A DNA stretch of 9,863 nucleotides from Verrucomicrobiota bacterium (GTDB lineage Bacteria; Verrucomicrobiota; Verrucomicrobiia; Verrucomicrobiales; Akkermansiaceae): contig VFJU01000055.1 in the NCBI GenBank assembly GCA_009885905.1, positions 1-9,863 of the forward strand, given 5' to 3'. How positions within the stretch are numbered: position 1 is the stretch's first letter; each line of letters opens with the position of its first letter. Shown one piece after another: positions 8,021 to 9,863 of this stretch. Position numbers and translations under genes: made by a program. The notes below the pieces were generated by a model. It was not told the DNA's origin. It was given only the letters and a program-made list of their open reading frames with translations, and did not search any database.

Positions 8021-9847
8021 CTAGCCTTTGATCTCCATTAGCATCTGAGGATTGTTAGGAAATTTTTTCAGAAAGAATAGCAGGCGCTCCATTGCCTCGG
8101 CCGGGCGGTGACCGGAGAGGCCACGACGAATGAGGTGAATCTTGTGAAGCATGTGATCTGCGAGAAGAAGTTCTTCGCGACGCGTGCCAGATTTAAAAAT
8201 GTCTACCGCAGGATAGATATAATTTTCTGCGATTTTGCGATCGAGCACGAGTTCCATATTGCCAGTGCCTTTGAACTCCATGTAGATCGCTTCGTCTGCA
8301 CGCGAGTTGGTCTGAATCAGCGCAGTCGCCATGATGGTAAGCGATCCGCCCCCGCGAGTATTTCTTGCTGCTGCAAAAAGCCTGCGAGGAACCTCAAGCG
8401 CGCCAATGGTTAGACCACCTGATGCGGTGCCGCGACCACGACTATTCATGTTGCCATTGTAGGCGCGGGCAAGTCGCGTGATCGAATCCATGATCAAAAA
8501 GACGTCTTTGCCAGCCTCGACGAGTCGCTTGGCGCGCTCGATGGCGATCTCCGCGATTCGGGTGTGGTTACGAGCCTGTTCGTCATTTGAACTGGCGTAG
8601 ATTTCAGCGCCTGGGAGAGCACGGCGAAATTCGGTGACCTCCTCGGGTCGTTCATCGACGAGGACGACCATGAGATGGATGGCCTCGTCGTATTTCTCAC
8701 GAATGGCCTCGGCCATGTGGAGAAGAAGAGTGGTTTTCCCTGAGCGCGGAGGTGAGACGATGAGACCGCGCTGACCACGCCCTACTGGGGCCATGATGTC
8801 AACGACACGAGTCGTGAAGCGCTCTGGAGTGGTTTCAAAGCTGATTCGCCGAACTGGGTTGATCGCTTTGAGTTCGTCGAAATGCGGGAGCTTGGAAGCC
8901 TCTTCAGGGGGCAAGTCATTGATTTGAGAGACCTCGACAAGTTGTGGTCCGCGTGGCCCGTCTTGGTACGTTCCGTGAATCCAATGACCGAGGCGGAGGT
9001 TGTAGGTACGGATGATTTCCGGACTAACAAAAACGTCATCGCGGGCTTGCTCGAAATTTTTATTGGCGACACGGAGAAATCCGAAACCTTTTGGTGCTAG
9101 TTCGAGGAGTCCGTTAGTAGCGATTTTAGGGCCGTCGAGAAGCACAGGACGGCGGTCTTCGGCATCGTTGCCGTGGCCCGCAGAATCGTGACGTTGGCGG
9201 TTCGGTTGGCGACCGTGTTGGTTTTGTTGGCGACCAGATTGGTTTTGTAGGCGCCCGTTTTTAAACTGTTGGCCACGGCTACCTTCTAACTCCTTGCGTT
9301 CATTATTCCGGCGCTTGCGTTTTTCACGGCGACGCTTGCTGCGGCTTTCACTGGTTTGTTTTTCGCCAGTCTGTTCGGATGTGTTTTCGTTTCGATTCTG
9401 GGGATCGGCTTGACCGAGATTTTGAGAAATTGGCGGAGTTGACGAAGCTTCGCGGTGAGGAGGATGGATGATTGTCGCAGGAAATGGGGTAGACTCTTGA
9501 GGACTTGTTTCTGCAGCTTTGCGCGACGAGACGGGCCCACCACCGGGTACACGTCCGAGTCGGCGGTTAGAATTTTCCGAGTTTGCCACCGCCGACTCTG
9601 TCGAAGCGGTCGATATTGGTGATTTCTCCGCTACGAATTCGATGTTAGCAGACGGAGCTTCCACCGATGATTTAGAGGTGGATTTTTTAGCTGCCGTTTT
9701 TTTAGCTGCGGCTTTTTTTGCCACCGTTTTTTTAGCTGCGACTTTGGTTGTCACTTTTTTTGTCGCTCGTTTGGTGCGAGTGGTCGCGGCATCGTCAGCC
9801 ATGGTCGAGGAATTTGTAGGCGGGTCCTGATTGTTATCGTTGCTCAT
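8021..9847 (-). CDS. rho: Transcription termination factor Rho with long N-terminal extension
   Basis: Hexameric RNA-dependent ATPase and helicase that releases nascent transcripts. At 608 residues it is far longer than the 419 of E. coli. Residues 1-240 are low-complexity: a Lys/Ala-rich histone-H1-like stretch (24-60), a Ser/Pro-rich linker (60-165), an Arg/Lys patch (168-186) and an Asn/Gln/Arg/Gly-rich repeat (190-220). The conserved core starts near 245 with the cold-shock-like RNA-binding domain (LAPKGFGFLR, then DDVFVSPEIIR). The ATPase follows: Walker A SPPRSGKTT at 365-373, LVDERPEEV at 396-404, Walker B VFLIMDSITRLARA at 449-462, Q-loop GRGTASGGL at 471-479, R-loop EFKGTGNMEL at 524-533 and arginine finger SGTRREELLL at 553-562. 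All key elements are present. The ATG at 9847 is near the window edge and lacks a Shine-Dalgarno sequence. Its own upstream control lies outside. Confidence 0.97.
   Translation of the reverse strand: MSNDNNQDPPTNSSTMADDAATTRTKRATKKVTTKVAAKKTVAKKAAAKKTAAKKSTSKSSVEAPSANIEFVAEKSPISTASTESAVANSENSNRRLGRVPGGGPVSSRKAAETSPQESTPFPATIIHPPHREASSTPPISQNLGQADPQNRNENTSEQTGEKQTSESRSKRRREKRKRRNNERKELEGSRGQQFKNGRLQNQSGRQQNQHGRQPNRQRHDSAGHGNDAEDRRPVLLDGPKIATNGLLELAPKGFGFLRVANKNFEQARDDVFVSPEIIRTYNLRLGHWIHGTYQDGPRGPQLVEVSQINDLPPEEASKLPHFDELKAINPVRRISFETTPERFTTRVVDIMAPVGRGQRGLIVSPPRSGKTTLLLHMAEAIREKYDEAIHLMVVLVDERPEEVTEFRRALPGAEIYASSNDEQARNHTRIAEIAIERAKRLVEAGKDVFLIMDSITRLARAYNGNMNSRGRGTASGGLTIGALEVPRRLFAAARNTRGGGSLTIMATALIQTNSRADEAIYMEFKGTGNMELVLDRKIAENYIYPAVDIFKSGTRREELLLADHMLHKIHLIRRGLSGHRPAEAMERLLFFLKKFPNNPQMLMEIKG
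9206..9247 (-). repeat. Two tandem 21-bp repeats inside rho
   Basis: Copies at 9206-9226 and 9227-9247 differ at three adjacent bases. Each encodes a heptad of the form QNQSGRQ or QNQHGRQ in the Asn/Gln/Arg-rich part of the Rho tail, and a third diverged heptad (PNRQRHD) follows in the protein. Being exactly seven codons long, gain or loss of a copy would keep the frame. Confidence 0.8.
9683..9761 (-). repeat. Poly-A tracts and 30-bp repeat in the Lys/Ala-rich start of rho
   Basis: On the coding strand there is one A6 tract (9688-9683) and four A7 tracts (9703-9697, 9719-9713, 9733-9727, 9761-9755). A 17-bp sequence at 9694-9710 recurs exactly at 9724-9740. This gives a 30-bp period that encodes AAKKTVAKKA followed by AAKKTAAKKS. 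The A7 tracts are Lys-Lys codon pairs, and the ones reading ACA AAA AAA and GCA AAA AAA fit the slippery X-XXY-YYZ pattern in frame. Confidence 0.8.
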
Positions 9848-9863
9848 TCGGGATCGATTGAAA

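Noticed and set aside
9206..9247. Possible CRISPR-like or integration repeat
   Set aside because: There are only two adjacent copies with no spacers, and they are in frame within rho encoding heptads.

Overview
This window is a mostly ordinary stretch of bacterial chromosome. It has six intact protein genes, one decayed transposase fragment and roughly 0.9 kb of gene-poor DNA at the left end. The best guess for the host is a Verrucomicrobiota (PVC group) bacterium. The reasons are Rho with a very long basic, Asn/Gln-rich N-terminal extension, a secreted DUF3500 protein of the kind common in Planctomycetes and Verrucomicrobia, a HAMP-linked class III adenylate cyclase, and start codons almost without Shine-Dalgarno sequences. 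This is inferred from gene style, not from a marker gene, so confidence in the phylum is moderate.

Layout. Positions 1-943 hold no intact gene. Within them, 472-626 on the minus strand is the C-terminal end of an IS30-family transposase, broken by a short deletion and frameshift. Next comes katG (944-3121, minus), encoding a full-length catalase-peroxidase. It is followed by tlyA (3264-4028, minus), an S4-domain rRNA methyltransferase, and a secreted DUF3500 protein (4035-5033, minus). The last two are 6 bp apart and probably form one transcription unit. The only plus-strand gene is a type I DAHP synthase (5154-6215), the entry enzyme of the shikimate pathway. It is divergent from the DUF3500 gene, and its leader holds a strong Shine-Dalgarno sequence, a six-codon mini-ORF and a 10-bp stem. 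A membrane adenylate cyclase (6283-7890, minus) converges on it, and rho (8021-9847, minus) fills the right end.

The genes do not form one pathway. They cover oxidative-stress defence (katG), ribosome modification (tlyA), aromatic amino-acid synthesis (DAHP synthase), cAMP signalling (cyclase) and transcription termination (rho). I see no CRISPR array, tRNA, rRNA, prophage or defence island, and no convincing new multi-gene system. The points most worth a second look are the roughly 240-residue disordered tail of Rho with its A7 tracts and repeats, the leader of the DAHP synthase gene, the IS30 relic, the histidine-rich secreted DUF3500 protein beside tlyA, and the near absence of Shine-Dalgarno sequences.
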